The translations under genes were made by a program, and so were the position numbers. A DNA stretch of 64,000 nt from Lewinellaceae bacterium (GTDB lineage Bacteria > Bacteroidota > Bacteroidia > Chitinophagales > Saprospiraceae): assembly GCA_020636135.1 (NCBI GenBank), contig JACJYK010000001.1:730501-794500 (forward strand). The letters are read 5' to 3'. Positions 26,394 to 35,402 of this stretch are shown here, piece by piece. Every line of letters starts with the position of its first letter. Positions within the stretch are counted from its first letter, which is position 1. The notes beneath the pieces were generated by a model, which had not been told where the DNA came from, made no database searches, and saw only the letters and a list, made by a program, of their open reading frames with translations.

Positions 26394-27299
26394 TCAATCT
26401 GCTAATGACGTTTCTGAGTGTGGTTGGGTGTCCTGTTCTACTTTTTTCCACCTGCGATGGGACCACAGCCAGTCAGCCGGATTTTTCCGGATGATACTTT
26501 CCAGTTTTCTGGCATAGCGGGCAGTTATTTCACCAGGCGCCACCTCACGTGGATTTTCTACCAGAACTTCAATTTCCATGGTATAATGACCTTGCGAAGT
26601 GTGCTTGATATCACCGTATAGCACCGGCCAGTTATTTTCGCGCGCGATAGCTTCAGGGCCATGGACAAAAGGTGTTTCGATGCCGAACAGCGGAGTCCAG
26701 ATTGCCTTGGCTATCTTGCCGGGACTTTGATCAGCTACCAATACCAGACATCCTGGTTTTTCCTGACACAGCTGTACAGCCATCGCGGTTTGTTTTACGG
26801 GAATTAAATGCAATCCAAAGGCACCGCGGGTTTTGAGCACATACCTTTCCAGATATTTGTTCGTCAGTGGTTTATAAATCCCGTAGACCGGTGGTTTCAA
26901 CTGTTGCGCCATGCCCAGGGCAGCCCATTCCCAGTTGCCGATATGGCTCGACAGCAGTACTGTGCTTTTGCCCTGCTCGGCATACTGGTTCAGCAGTTCA
27001 CCATGAAGGATGGTGAATCTTTCCAGTAACATTGCATTGTTCATGGTAAATCCACGCAGGGACTCCAGGAGGGTGGTGGCGAGGATACGGTAGTTGGCAT
27101 CTGCCAGCTTTTCCAATGATTCCGGGGTTAAATCCGGAAAAGCGCGAATTAAATTTCCATAAAGAACTTTTTTTCTATATTTGAGGCAACGCCTAAGAAA
27201 CCATGAAATCAGTCTTACTTGCCTATAGATAAGCGATTCAGGTATAAGCCCCAGGATTTTTATAAAACTCCAAGATATACCGAAAGCAATTCGTTGCAT
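26394..27299 (-). CDS. LpxL/HtrB-type lysophospholipid/lipid A acyltransferase
   Basis: 301 residues. The family marker H-x4-(D/E) is in 'LLSSHIGNWEWAALGMAQQ', with 'VYGIYKPLTNKYLERYV' and 'LVLVADQSPGKIAKAIW' downstream, and a basic N-terminal helix ('RIAFGISWSFIKILGLIPES') that should sit in the inner membrane. LpxL-like enzymes add a secondary acyl chain to lipid A from acyl carrier protein. It ends with 'WLWSHRRWK', typical of the family. Divergent from the glycosylasparaginase gene and convergent with the peroxidase gene. Confidence 0.92.
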   Translation of the reverse strand: MQRIAFGISWSFIKILGLIPESLIYRQVRLISWFLRRCLKYRKKVLYGNLIRAFPDLTPESLEKLADANYRILATTLLESLRGFTMNNAMLLERFTILHGELLNQYAEQGKSTVLLSSHIGNWEWAALGMAQQLKPPVYGIYKPLTNKYLERYVLKTRGAFGLHLIPVKQTAMAVQLCQEKPGCLVLVADQSPGKIAKAIWTPLFGIETPFVHGPEAIARENNWPVLYGDIKHTSQGHYTMEIEVLVENPREVAPGEITARYARKLESIIRKNPADWLWSHRRWKKVEQDTQPHSETSLAD

Positions 27300-27362
27300 T
27301 TACCTATTATTGTTTTAAATCTTGCCTGCGAAGGTAGGGTTATCAATTAGAGCAAACAACAC

Positions 27363-28328
27363 ATGTTTAGCAGGAGAGACTTTATTCATACCACTGTAGC
27401 ATCTACCGGATCATTGATACTGAGCAATTCCATTGCCCCAAAGATGGATGTCATTGAGCGTAAGCCAGTGGTGGTTTCTACCTGGGATTTTGGCCAAAAA
27501 GCCAATGTACGGGCCTGGGAGATCCTGGGCAAAGGCGGAAGAGCCCTCGACGCGGTGGAGCAGGGTGTCATGGTCATTGAAGCCGACACCAGCAATATGA
27601 CCGTAGGTGTGGGTGGATTGCCGGACCGGGATGGAAAGGTGACCCTGGATGCCTGCATCATGGATGAATATGGCAATGCTGGTAGCGTATGCTTCCTCGA
27701 GCACATCAGTCATCCGATCTCTGTCGCCAGAATGGTGATGGAGCGTACCCCTCATGTGATGCTCGCCGGTGAAGGTGCTCTGGATTTTGCTCTTTCACAA
27801 GGTTTTAAGAAAGAAAACATTTTAACCAAGGATGCTAAAAATGCTTGGGAAAAGTGGAAAAAATCAGCGGAATACAAACCGATTATAAACGTAGAAAATC
27901 ACGATACCATAGCCATGTTGGCCTTAGACAGTCAGGGCGGACTTGCAGGCGCATGTACCACGAGTGGATTGGCATATAAACTGCACGGAAGGGTGGGGGA
28001 TTCACCCATCATCGGTGCCGGTCTGTATGTGGATCCCGAGATCGGTGGTGCGGCTGCAACTGGTCTGGGTGAAGCGGTGATGCGTACGGTAGGATCATTT
28101 CTCGTAGTGGAACTGATGCGGCAGGGACGCAGCCCGCAGGAGGCTTGTATGGAGGCAGTTGAACGAATAGCCAAACGGGAGAAACGACCCCAGGATATGC
28201 AAATCGGCTATTTGGCACTTGGTCGCAACGGCGATGTTGGAGCCTACAGCCTACAGAAGGGTTTTACCTATGCTCTGCAAGATGAAAAACAGAGCACTAC
28301 TGTGGCTGCCCTCTACTATCTGAAATAG
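27363..28328 (+). CDS. Glycosylasparaginase-type Ntn hydrolase with Tat-like signal
   Basis: 321 residues. The N-terminus 'MFSRRDFIHTTVASTGSLIL' has a twin-arginine motif (SRRDF) and a short hydrophobic stretch, so export by Tat is likely. The body is the N4-(beta-N-acetylglucosaminyl)-L-asparaginase family: 'VNVxAWEILGKGGRALDAVE'-type start, 'MTVGVGGLPDRDGKVTLDA', the autocleavage site 'NHDTIAMLALD' with nucleophile Thr182, 'GACTTSGLAYKLHGRVGDSP', 'GAGLYVD' and 'GGAAATGLGE'. The precursor cuts itself before Thr182 into alpha and beta chains. Known relatives cleave the sugar-asparagine bond of N-glycopeptides; substrate here is inferred. The response regulator starts 18 bases downstream, so the two may be one operon. 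Confidence 0.94.
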   Translation: MFSRRDFIHTTVASTGSLILSNSIAPKMDVIERKPVVVSTWDFGQKANVRAWEILGKGGRALDAVEQGVMVIEADTSNMTVGVGGLPDRDGKVTLDACIMDEYGNAGSVCFLEHISHPISVARMVMERTPHVMLAGEGALDFALSQGFKKENILTKDAKNAWEKWKKSAEYKPIINVENHDTIAMLALDSQGGLAGACTTSGLAYKLHGRVGDSPIIGAGLYVDPEIGGAAATGLGEAVMRTVGSFLVVELMRQGRSPQEACMEAVERIAKREKRPQDMQIGYLALGRNGDVGAYSLQKGFTYALQDEKQSTTVAALYYLK

Positions 28329-28346
28329 TAGTGAATTTGGTATACT

Positions 28347-29024
28347 ATGGAAAAAATTGTAAAAGTTGGTCTCATTGATGACCACGAGTTGTTCGTACAT
28401 GCATTTGCATTATTGCTGGAAAACCTGGGTACATCCAATCGACTGAGAGTTGTTGCCCGCGCCCATTCCTATGCTGACGCATTGAAATGGAATCACGCTG
28501 ATAATCTGGACTTGTTAATGCTGGATTTGCACCTGTCTGACGGGGACGGGCTGGACCTGATTTCCCACTTCCGGGAGAATTATACCCGCTTACGCATTGT
28601 GGTCATCTCGATGTATGACAATGCTGAATTTGTCAAAAAAGCCTTCCTGAACGGTGCTGACGGGTATATATTAAAACGGAATTCGCTGGAAGACCTCAAA
28701 CTTGGCATTGATGAAGTGTTTACCGGCGAGACCTTTATGGGAAAGGGGGTAAAGCCCATTCCTAATTTGTCAGGGCCGAAGAGTAAACCGTCTGAATACA
28801 CCTTAAAAGGGGACGCCTACCTGATGCGTAATGCATTGACCAATCGCGAACGTGAGATTCTGAAATACATTACCCAGGCCAAAACCAATCGCGAAATCGG
28901 CGACTTGCTTTTTATCAGCGACCAGACAGTTGGCGTACACCGTAAAAATATCATGCGGAAAATGGGGGTAAACAATACGGCAAGCCTCGTAAAGAAAGCT
29001 CTGGAAATGAAATTGTATGAATAA
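28347..29024 (+). CDS. LuxR/NarL-type response regulator
   Basis: 225 residues. The receiver domain has the acidic pair ('VGLIDDHELF'), the phosphoryl acceptor Asp60 in 'LLMLDLHLSDGDGL', a Ser/Thr switch in 'VVISMYDNA' and the conserved Lys in 'GADGYILKRNS'. A linker of ~30 residues leads to a C-terminal LuxR-type helix-turn-helix: 'LTNREREILKYITQAKTNRE', then 'LFISDQTVGVHRKNIMRKMG' and 'LVKKALEM'. No histidine kinase is in the window, so it is an orphan here. It is the last gene before the giant-protein array and could regulate it, but this is only positional inference. Confidence 0.95.
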   Translation: MEKIVKVGLIDDHELFVHAFALLLENLGTSNRLRVVARAHSYADALKWNHADNLDLLMLDLHLSDGDGLDLISHFRENYTRLRIVVISMYDNAEFVKKAFLNGADGYILKRNSLEDLKLGIDEVFTGETFMGKGVKPIPNLSGPKSKPSEYTLKGDAYLMRNALTNREREILKYITQAKTNREIGDLLFISDQTVGVHRKNIMRKMGVNNTASLVKKALEMKLYE

Positions 29025-29312
29025 AACGGTCCGGTCAGCACCATTGTCCGGATTCTCCGTGTCAACCGTTAAAACTTCACACCAATCTACAGCTCTCAGG
29101 TGAGATTTAACATTTCATAATGTATATCTTATTAAAGAGCAAACAATTAGAAATGAGCTATTCTTGTGATGTAAAACATACTATAAAAACGGTAGAAGGC
29201 ATCCTATGAATTAAGTTATTTTTGTATTTGTATCGGTATATCTGAGGTATTCCGGTCATTTCAAAAAGGCACTATACTTACACAGTAGTTTATTGAACTC
29301 AATAACTTACAC
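29025..29312. other. AT-rich leader region of the first giant gene
   Basis: 288 bases without a gene. It contains the 11-mer ATGTAAAACAT at 29169-29179 shared with the next giant gene, a short inverted repeat (ACATT/AATGT near 29110-29123) and a -7 element TATTTTTG at 29217-29224, giving a leader of about 83 bases. Confidence 0.5.
29217..29224 (+). promoter_or_regulatory. Candidate -7 element (TATTTTTG) for the first giant T9SS gene
   Basis: TATTTTTG fits TAnnTTTG, 89 bases upstream of the ATG at 29313. No -33 TTTG at the expected distance was seen. Confidence 0.45.
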
Positions 29313-32300
29313 ATGAGTCAGACGAATTTTACTTTCATCAAGTTTATCTTTTTCGTTATTACCCTAAGTTCCGTTACGCTTTTGAATGCCACCAATAAGC
29401 CTTTGGCTGGTGCATGTTCGGAGGCTACTCTAACGGTGAATGCTGGTGATACCATTTACCGGAATATTAAATTCAAGGATTGCGCTTCGGAGTTCGAAGT
29501 GCCAAACAGTGACTTTGATATTCTGAATGGTTTTGACCCAAGCATCTATTGTAAATCGGTTACTCACATTGTACCCAGTGACCCAACGATGTCCGTAATG
29601 ATCAACTTACTGGACGATTATATCATCGATGGCGGGGTAAATGTGATCAGCCGGGTTTTGGTTCTGAATGGTCATGTAGACGAAGCACTCTTACCTTCCG
29701 TTTGCGCGAATATGACCGCACTGAACATTCCTTCCGGTTCTGCCCAGGTGGATACCCTGTTTGACAATTTCAGGAATGGTTCATCGATCACTCCGACTAC
29801 ACCACGTACGTTCACCAGTACGACGGACGACGGTGAGTTGACGGTCGTATATTACATCGTTTCAGCCTCCGACGGACGGATTCCATTCCGGGCTGGTCTG
29901 AACCGCCGCCCGAGTCCACCGGACGGAGTATGTAACCTGAGTTGCCACGACCAGGTAACCATCTCAATGAACAGCTCCTGTGATCGCCAGGTAACTCCTG
30001 CCGATGTTTTATCGGACATCGATGAGGATTGCACCAACCTGATCACCATGCTGGCTTATCCCTACGATTTCTACAATGACCGGTATCCTAACCGTGACCA
30101 GGTAGACGTTGGTCTTGTTGGAGCGGATCTGATCTATAAGGTGATCGATCTCAATACCAACAATACCTGCTGGGGACATATTAAGGTAGAAGACAAATAT
30201 CCCCCACAGATAGAATGCCGTAACATCACGGTAAGCTGCCTGGTAGCTGATGAAGCATCGAATTCAGTATCCACTGCTGAAAATTGCACCCTCTATGGAG
30301 GTCCACAGGTAGACATTCTGAGTAAAAAATATGTCAGTTTCGATTGCGAAGAAAGCCGTGACCTGATCGGTTATATGGCTCGCAAAGTACGGGCTACGGA
30401 TATCTGGGGTAACTTCCGGGAATGTCAGGACACGATCTTCATCTGGAAAGAGACCATTGACAGCGTGGTTTGTCCCCCGGACACCCTGATCGAGTGTACC
30501 ACGGAAGTAGTTCGCAACGGTAAGACTGTAGAATTACTATGGAATACCGGGAAGAAGGGTGATACCTACCTGGATGAGCAGGGTTATGCCCATCCCTGGC
30601 CGACGGATGGAGACGGTTATTTTCCGGCGCCGTACCTGAGCAGTGTAGATCCGCTGCAGGATCCGGCCTATATGATTCCAGAGAAGTCTGATGACGGACC
30701 AGTATTTGGTACTGGCGGAAAGTGTATGATCGTGTACGAATACACCGACTATGTATTACCCACCTGCGGCAAGTCTTATAAGATCCGCCGGGTGTGGGAT
30801 ATCTACGACTGGTGTACCAAACGGGATACCCAGTGCATCCAGTGGATCAAGATCACGGATACCCAGGCACCTGTAATCGATCCTAACCACCTCAACAATA
30901 TTTTCGATAATGTGATTCACATAGATCTGGATCACGAGTGTGATTATGTCCCTGAATCGGTGCATGAAAAAGCCATTGAATTAGGTGCCTGGATTGCATG
31001 TGAAGTATTAAAGGCAGATTCAGATCCCCATGACTGTAAATCCGGGGTTACCCTGCCTGATCCGCGTGCCTGGGTATTGAAAGATTGTGATGATCAGCTG
31101 GATGTCTATTATGAAATAGAATATTTGGATCCTTCACATCCCGGCAAAACGGTTCTGGAATCAGGCAGCATTGCCGAAGGCAGTACAGCCCACGTATACT
31201 TGCCCGCAGGTTGGCATAATGTGGTCTACCACATTCGTGACCGGTGCTGGAATGAAACATTATTACTACAAGGTATTAGCATTTACGACAATACCCCGCC
31301 GACTCCTGTCTGCGACGAGATCACCCAGGTGACCCTTGACCCGGAAAATTGCTGGGCACGGGTTTATGCAAAAGACCTGGATGATGGCAGCCATGACAAT
31401 TGTTGCGATCAACTGCATTTTGCAGTAGCCTCCATGGACTCCATTACCTATTGGAGAGATTACTGGCATGAATATTATGCCGGTTGCCTGGACCCATATG
31501 ATTACCATCATTACAGCGATGCCATCGATCAGGAAATCGAAGACTGGATCAACATCTTCGTCTTTGACGACTACATCGATGTGACGGAATGTGGTGATGA
31601 ACAGCTGGTATTACGGGTCTACGAGGCTTGTGATGTACCGCTTTATGATCCGCATCTATTCTATGGTGGAGAACATGAATGGTACTGGTGGAACTTATCG
31701 TATAAGTTCGCGGCCTGGTACATCTACCGACTGAATGATTACATTCATTATGGAGATCCCAGACCTGCTCTAACCTGCGATCATGAATTCCAGCTAATGA
31801 ACAAGGTTGAAGCCTCCCAGACCAGTGAGGTAGTTCCTCTATCAATTGAAATTGGATTTAAGTGGGACTTCCCAATGCACGCTGTTGCATGCTTTGCATT
31901 GGGTAATATCAGCAATCCCATGATCCCAATTGTGGATCTTGGTTTCTTTGAGCATGGCACCTATCAGGCGCCTATCTGCGATTATTATTTCGATCCAGCA
32001 TCAGCTGAATCGGAATGGCGCGGACGGGTACAGTCTGCATATCCCACCGAGACTACCATTACCGTTAATGCCTTAAGCACTCAAAAACGCTGGCACTTCC
32101 CTCACCTGTACAACGACTGTATGATCCAGGTGCTGAAGGACGACAAGCAGCCGCCGGTGGTGGTAGCTCCTGATGATATCACGGTCTATTGTGATGGTGT
32201 ACCGTACTGGGGCTCGATCACATACGGACCGGACACTTACGATTTCCATGGGGCCATGTTTGCCCACGACGTATGTTACGGTTCGGATGAGTTGCTGACC

Positions 32301-34976
32301 TCAGGTTGCTTTATGGATGACAGCTACGCGGACCACATCACGCTGGGACACGAAGAATTGTGTACCCGCATCCCGTGGGATGGAGGAGACTATGGTTACT
32401 ACGGCGGAGCAACGTGCGGAGATGAATATGGCTACAACCATTGTACGGATCTGTACTCCTGGTACCCGGAAAACTGGGCACCGATCTATTGCCGGGTATG
32501 GCTGTGGCTGGATAAATACGACAATCCGGATGGAGGCCACCCGGATCCACAAAGCTATTTTGACGAGACGACGGAAGACTGGCAGATCAGTGATAACTGC
32601 TGGTATCCGGAAGTTGATGACGTGATCGAAGGCTCGCTGAACGAGTGCGGGGTGGGGACCTTCACCCGGACGATCACAGCCACGGATAAATGTGGCAACA
32701 CCTCCTACGATCATCAGACCCTGTATGTTAAGCCGAGATCGGACTTTGAAGTGATCTTCCCGGCGGACGTACTGGCAGAATGTACGGAAGTTGATCTGGA
32801 CCTGGCCGCAACCGCAGAGGGAGCAGGTTATCCGGAAATATCGGATGACGACTGCGAACTGATCGGTATCACGTACAGTGACGAGCGTTATGACATCGTA
32901 GACGGTGCCTGCTATAAGATATTGCGTAGATGGAAAGTGATCGACTGGTGTGTTTATTCACCAGACATCCATGAGCGTTATCCGGATGTGATCGTTGACG
33001 ACCGTATCGTAGCCGGTCCGGACCGCTGCTGCATCAACCGGAACCTGAAAGACGATGGCGACGGATATATGGAATACCTGCAGGTGATCAAGGTGATCGA
33101 TGAGAATGCACCGGTGGTCACATGCAATGAGTTGCCGGAGACCTGTATCTACGATGCAGACTGCGAAGGAACGAGTGTATCGTATGATCTGGGCAGCGCT
33201 GAAGATGGCTGCACGCCGGCAGATGAGATCCGTTACCGCTACTTCGTGAAGCCATACCAGAGCGATGCACCGGCAGGTTACATCTATGGCCAGGGTCATG
33301 TACTGGAAGGCAGCTTCCCGGTAGGTACGCACGATGTATGCCTGATCGCCTCGGATCTGTGCGGCAATGAAGACACCTGCACGACGTCCTTCACGATCCG
33401 TGACTGCAAGAAGCCGACGCCCTACTGCTACAATGGTATAGCGACGGTGATCATGCCGAGTTCAGGGACGGTGGACATCTGGGCGATCGACCTGGATGCA
33501 GGCAGCTATGACAACTGTACGGCACAGGATAAACTGCGTTTCACCTTCGGACCTACGGCACCGGAGGATGATGCGGACTACGACGAAGCACAGCGGAGCT
33601 CCTCGGAGACGTTGACGTGTGATGACCTGGGTCAGCACAATGTGACGATCTACGTGTGGGATGAGACGGGCAATTTCGATTTCTGTGAGACGTACATCCT
33701 GGTACAGCCGGGAACGGAAGCCTGCCCGGGAGCGAACCTGGGATCGGTGAATGGACAGATCACGACGAGTCAGTCGGTGACGGTCGAATACGTGGATGTG
33801 AACCTGGCCCAGTCGGGGTCAAATCTGCCGACGTATCAGACGGGAGTTGACGGCCGCTATGCCTTCAACAGCCTGATGGCGAACAATGCGTATGAGATCA
33901 AGCCGGTACGTGATGACGACCCGACGAATGGAGTAAGTACGCTGGACATCTTCGAGATCCAGAAACACATCCTGGGATTGGAAAGTCTGCAGGGACCATA
34001 CAATGTGATTGCCGCGGATGTGAATGGAGACAACAAGATCACGGTACTGGACCTGGTAGAGCTTCGTAAGCTGGTACTGGGCGTTATCGATGAATTGCCG
34101 AATAACACAAGCTGGCGTTTTGCGGTAGCAGATCAGACCTATGCTGATGTACAGGCACCGTGGGGCTTCCAGGAAGTATACAACATCCAGGACCTGAACC
34201 AAAATGAAGAAGTGAACTTCGTAGGGATCAAGGTGGGAGATGTGAACAATACGAGCAAGGCCAACAGCCAGCAGCTGCAGAGTGCGGAGATCCGCGACAA
34301 TGTACACCTGGCGTTTGGGATCGAAGACCGAACGGTAGCAGCGGGAGAAGAAGTATCGGTGGCCTTTATGGCCCGGAACTTCAAAGACGTTGACGGCTAT
34401 CAGTTCACGTTGCTGGGGCGCCAGATGGAGGTCCTTGGCATCGAAGCGGGAGCGCTGGATGTGACGGAACAGAATGTGGGACTGCAGCGGAGCAAAGACG
34501 GGATCATGACATCGAGCTGGAATGACAGCCGTGGAGTGACGGTGAGTGACGGTGAGGTACTGTTTACGGTACGGGTTCGTGCTCAGGAGAGCGGACAGCT
34601 GAGCCAGATGCTGCAGCTGAGCGACGTGATCACGCGGAGTGAATCGTATGTAGGCGGCGAGGTGAGCGGACTGAACCTGCAGTTTGAGCAGGACGGCAGA
34701 GTGTTAGATGTGAATAACTTTGCATTGTACCAGAACATGCCGAACCCATTCACGACAGAGACAGTGATCGGGTTTACGCTGCCGGAGTCAGGGGATGCGA
34801 CGCTGACGATCATGGACGTGACGGGTAAGCAGCTGAAGCAGATCCGGGGGACATATACGAAGGGCTACCACGAAGTGAAGCTGAAGAAAGGTGAGGTGGG
34901 CGTTACCGGCGTATTGTATTACCGTCTGGAAAATGGCGCAAACGTAGCCACTAAAAAACTGGTGGTTATCGATTAA
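29313..34976 (+). CDS. Giant T9SS surface protein A (HYR-like modules, dockerin, cohesin-like domain)
   Basis: 1887 residues; signal peptide ~1-26. The body is a chain of cysteine-rich Ig/HYR-like modules, two of them marked by 'SYKIRRVWDIYDWC' (~487) and 'CYKILRRWKVIDWC' (~1200). Residues ~660-830 are strikingly rich in Trp, Tyr, His and Asp ('GGEHEWYWWN' near 785). The C-terminal cassette comprises a carboxypeptidase-regulatory-like fold (~1478-1530), a dockerin-like pair ('NGVSTLDIFEIQKHILG' ~1539, 'DVNGDNKITVLDLVELRKL' ~1569), a 'GIKVGDVN' linker, a cohesin-like beta-sandwich (~1664-1800) and a T9SS type A sorting domain (from 'YQNMPNPF', ~1805). Residues ~929-1887 are identical to the next gene. 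Probably exported, anchored and structural; no enzyme domain seen. A strong terminator follows. Confidence 0.9.
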   Translation: MSQTNFTFIKFIFFVITLSSVTLLNATNKPLAGACSEATLTVNAGDTIYRNIKFKDCASEFEVPNSDFDILNGFDPSIYCKSVTHIVPSDPTMSVMINLLDDYIIDGGVNVISRVLVLNGHVDEALLPSVCANMTALNIPSGSAQVDTLFDNFRNGSSITPTTPRTFTSTTDDGELTVVYYIVSASDGRIPFRAGLNRRPSPPDGVCNLSCHDQVTISMNSSCDRQVTPADVLSDIDEDCTNLITMLAYPYDFYNDRYPNRDQVDVGLVGADLIYKVIDLNTNNTCWGHIKVEDKYPPQIECRNITVSCLVADEASNSVSTAENCTLYGGPQVDILSKKYVSFDCEESRDLIGYMARKVRATDIWGNFRECQDTIFIWKETIDSVVCPPDTLIECTTEVVRNGKTVELLWNTGKKGDTYLDEQGYAHPWPTDGDGYFPAPYLSSVDPLQDPAYMIPEKSDDGPVFGTGGKCMIVYEYTDYVLPTCGKSYKIRRVWDIYDWCTKRDTQCIQWIKITDTQAPVIDPNHLNNIFDNVIHIDLDHECDYVPESVHEKAIELGAWIACEVLKADSDPHDCKSGVTLPDPRAWVLKDCDDQLDVYYEIEYLDPSHPGKTVLESGSIAEGSTAHVYLPAGWHNVVYHIRDRCWNETLLLQGISIYDNTPPTPVCDEITQVTLDPENCWARVYAKDLDDGSHDNCCDQLHFAVASMDSITYWRDYWHEYYAGCLDPYDYHHYSDAIDQEIEDWINIFVFDDYIDVTECGDEQLVLRVYEACDVPLYDPHLFYGGEHEWYWWNLSYKFAAWYIYRLNDYIHYGDPRPALTCDHEFQLMNKVEASQTSEVVPLSIEIGFKWDFPMHAVACFALGNISNPMIPIVDLGFFEHGTYQAPICDYYFDPASAESEWRGRVQSAYPTETTITVNALSTQKRWHFPHLYNDCMIQVLKDDKQPPVVVAPDDITVYCDGVPYWGSITYGPDTYDFHGAMFAHDVCYGSDELLTSGCFMDDSYADHITLGHEELCTRIPWDGGDYGYYGGATCGDEYGYNHCTDLYSWYPENWAPIYCRVWLWLDKYDNPDGGHPDPQSYFDETTEDWQISDNCWYPEVDDVIEGSLNECGVGTFTRTITATDKCGNTSYDHQTLYVKPRSDFEVIFPADVLAECTEVDLDLAATAEGAGYPEISDDDCELIGITYSDERYDIVDGACYKILRRWKVIDWCVYSPDIHERYPDVIVDDRIVAGPDRCCINRNLKDDGDGYMEYLQVIKVIDENAPVVTCNELPETCIYDADCEGTSVSYDLGSAEDGCTPADEIRYRYFVKPYQSDAPAGYIYGQGHVLEGSFPVGTHDVCLIASDLCGNEDTCTTSFTIRDCKKPTPYCYNGIATVIMPSSGTVDIWAIDLDAGSYDNCTAQDKLRFTFGPTAPEDDADYDEAQRSSSETLTCDDLGQHNVTIYVWDETGNFDFCETYILVQPGTEACPGANLGSVNGQITTSQSVTVEYVDVNLAQSGSNLPTYQTGVDGRYAFNSLMANNAYEIKPVRDDDPTNGVSTLDIFEIQKHILGLESLQGPYNVIAADVNGDNKITVLDLVELRKLVLGVIDELPNNTSWRFAVADQTYADVQAPWGFQEVYNIQDLNQNEEVNFVGIKVGDVNNTSKANSQQLQSAEIRDNVHLAFGIEDRTVAAGEEVSVAFMARNFKDVDGYQFTLLGRQMEVLGIEAGALDVTEQNVGLQRSKDGIMTSSWNDSRGVTVSDGEVLFTVRVRAQESGQLSQMLQLSDVITRSESYVGGEVSGLNLQFEQDGRVLDVNNFALYQNMPNPFTTETVIGFTLPESGDATLTIMDVTGKQLKQIRGTYTKGYHEVKLKKGEVGVTGVLYYRLENGANVATKKLVVID

Positions 34977-35031
34977 TACAGTTGTTTTGAAAAATAAAAG
35001 AGGCCTGTATGCATCGCATGCAGGCCTCTTT
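32096..35031 (+). repeat. 2.9-kb direct repeat, copy 1 (3' half of giant gene A plus terminator)
   Basis: Aligned with 38723-41658 without any indel (constant offset 6627). By eye about 28 differences lie inside the coding part, all synonymous, and two in the terminator loop. From about 33,550 to 34,500 no difference was seen. Identity stops a few bases after the terminator stem. Copy 2 is listed separately. Confidence 0.93.
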
Positions 35032-35036
35032 TGCTT
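34997..35036 (+). terminator. Intrinsic terminator after giant gene A
   Basis: AAAGAGGCCTGTATGC pairs with GCATGCAGGCCTCTTT (one T-G wobble) around a 3-base loop, followed by a short T-rich run. The same hairpin, with two changes, follows gene B. Confidence 0.9.
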
Positions 35037-35075
35037 TTCGGCCGGATGTTTTCAACACCAGGCTTATGATACCTT

Positions 35076-35159
35076 CTATCTTGCCTGTACCTCCTTACGT
35101 TTACTCGTTTCCAAATATTGATGGAACTTCTTAGAAATATGCAATTCCCGTTGATTCAT
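35076..35159 (-). CDS. Possible small protein or coding remnant (27 residues)
   Basis: A minus-strand frame from ATG (35157-35159) to TAG (35076-35078) encodes 27 residues, mostly charged and helical ('MNQRELHISKKFHQYLETSK' at the start). No family is recognised and no promoter is obvious beyond AT-rich DNA upstream. It could be a leftover of a lost gene or chance. Confidence 0.15.
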   Translation of the reverse strand: MNQRELHISKKFHQYLETSKRKEVQAR

Positions 35160-35310
35160 AGTTAATTATAAGCTTACACATTAATAAATTTTATAGTATG
35201 TAAAACATCATTTATGTGTAAATAGCTTTAATTCTTATTGCTATATATTATATAATTATTTAGTCTGAAATATACCATTGGCTCTATCCTGATTAGGAAT
35301 TTCGTTGGGT

Positions 35311-35318
35311 TAATTTTG
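35311..35318 (+). promoter_or_regulatory. Candidate -7 element (TAATTTTG) for giant gene B
   Basis: TAATTTTG fits TAnnTTTG and lies 85 bases upstream of the ATG at 35403, nearly the same spacing as in giant gene A (89 bases). Confidence 0.45.
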
Positions 35319-35402
35319 ATTCGGAGACGTGTCGAAAGCCAGTAAATCGGTTATCCGTCAAGAGTTCTTCAACCGAAACACACACGCAAACTTGATCAAA
35401 CC

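Larger units (their letters stand above)
34977..35402. other. Intergenic region between giant genes A and B
   Basis: 426 bases. It begins with the terminator (34997-35036), then a stretch that encodes a 27-residue minus-strand frame (35076-35159), then a very AT-rich segment with an 8-bp inverted repeat (TTACACAT 35174-35181 / ATGTGTAA 35214-35221) bracketing ATGTAAAACAT (35198-35208), and the -7 element at 35311. Confidence 0.55.

Noticed and set aside
27329..27336. TACCTTCG as a promoter for the LpxL-type gene
   Set aside because: One position departs from TAnnTTTG and no second element supports it; too weak to list as a feature.
32301..32714. Minus-strand frame of 137 residues repeated at 38928-39341
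   Set aside because: Its conservation simply reflects the 2.9-kb DNA repeat of genes A and B; the protein is Ile/Val/Arg-rich nonsense on the opposite strand.
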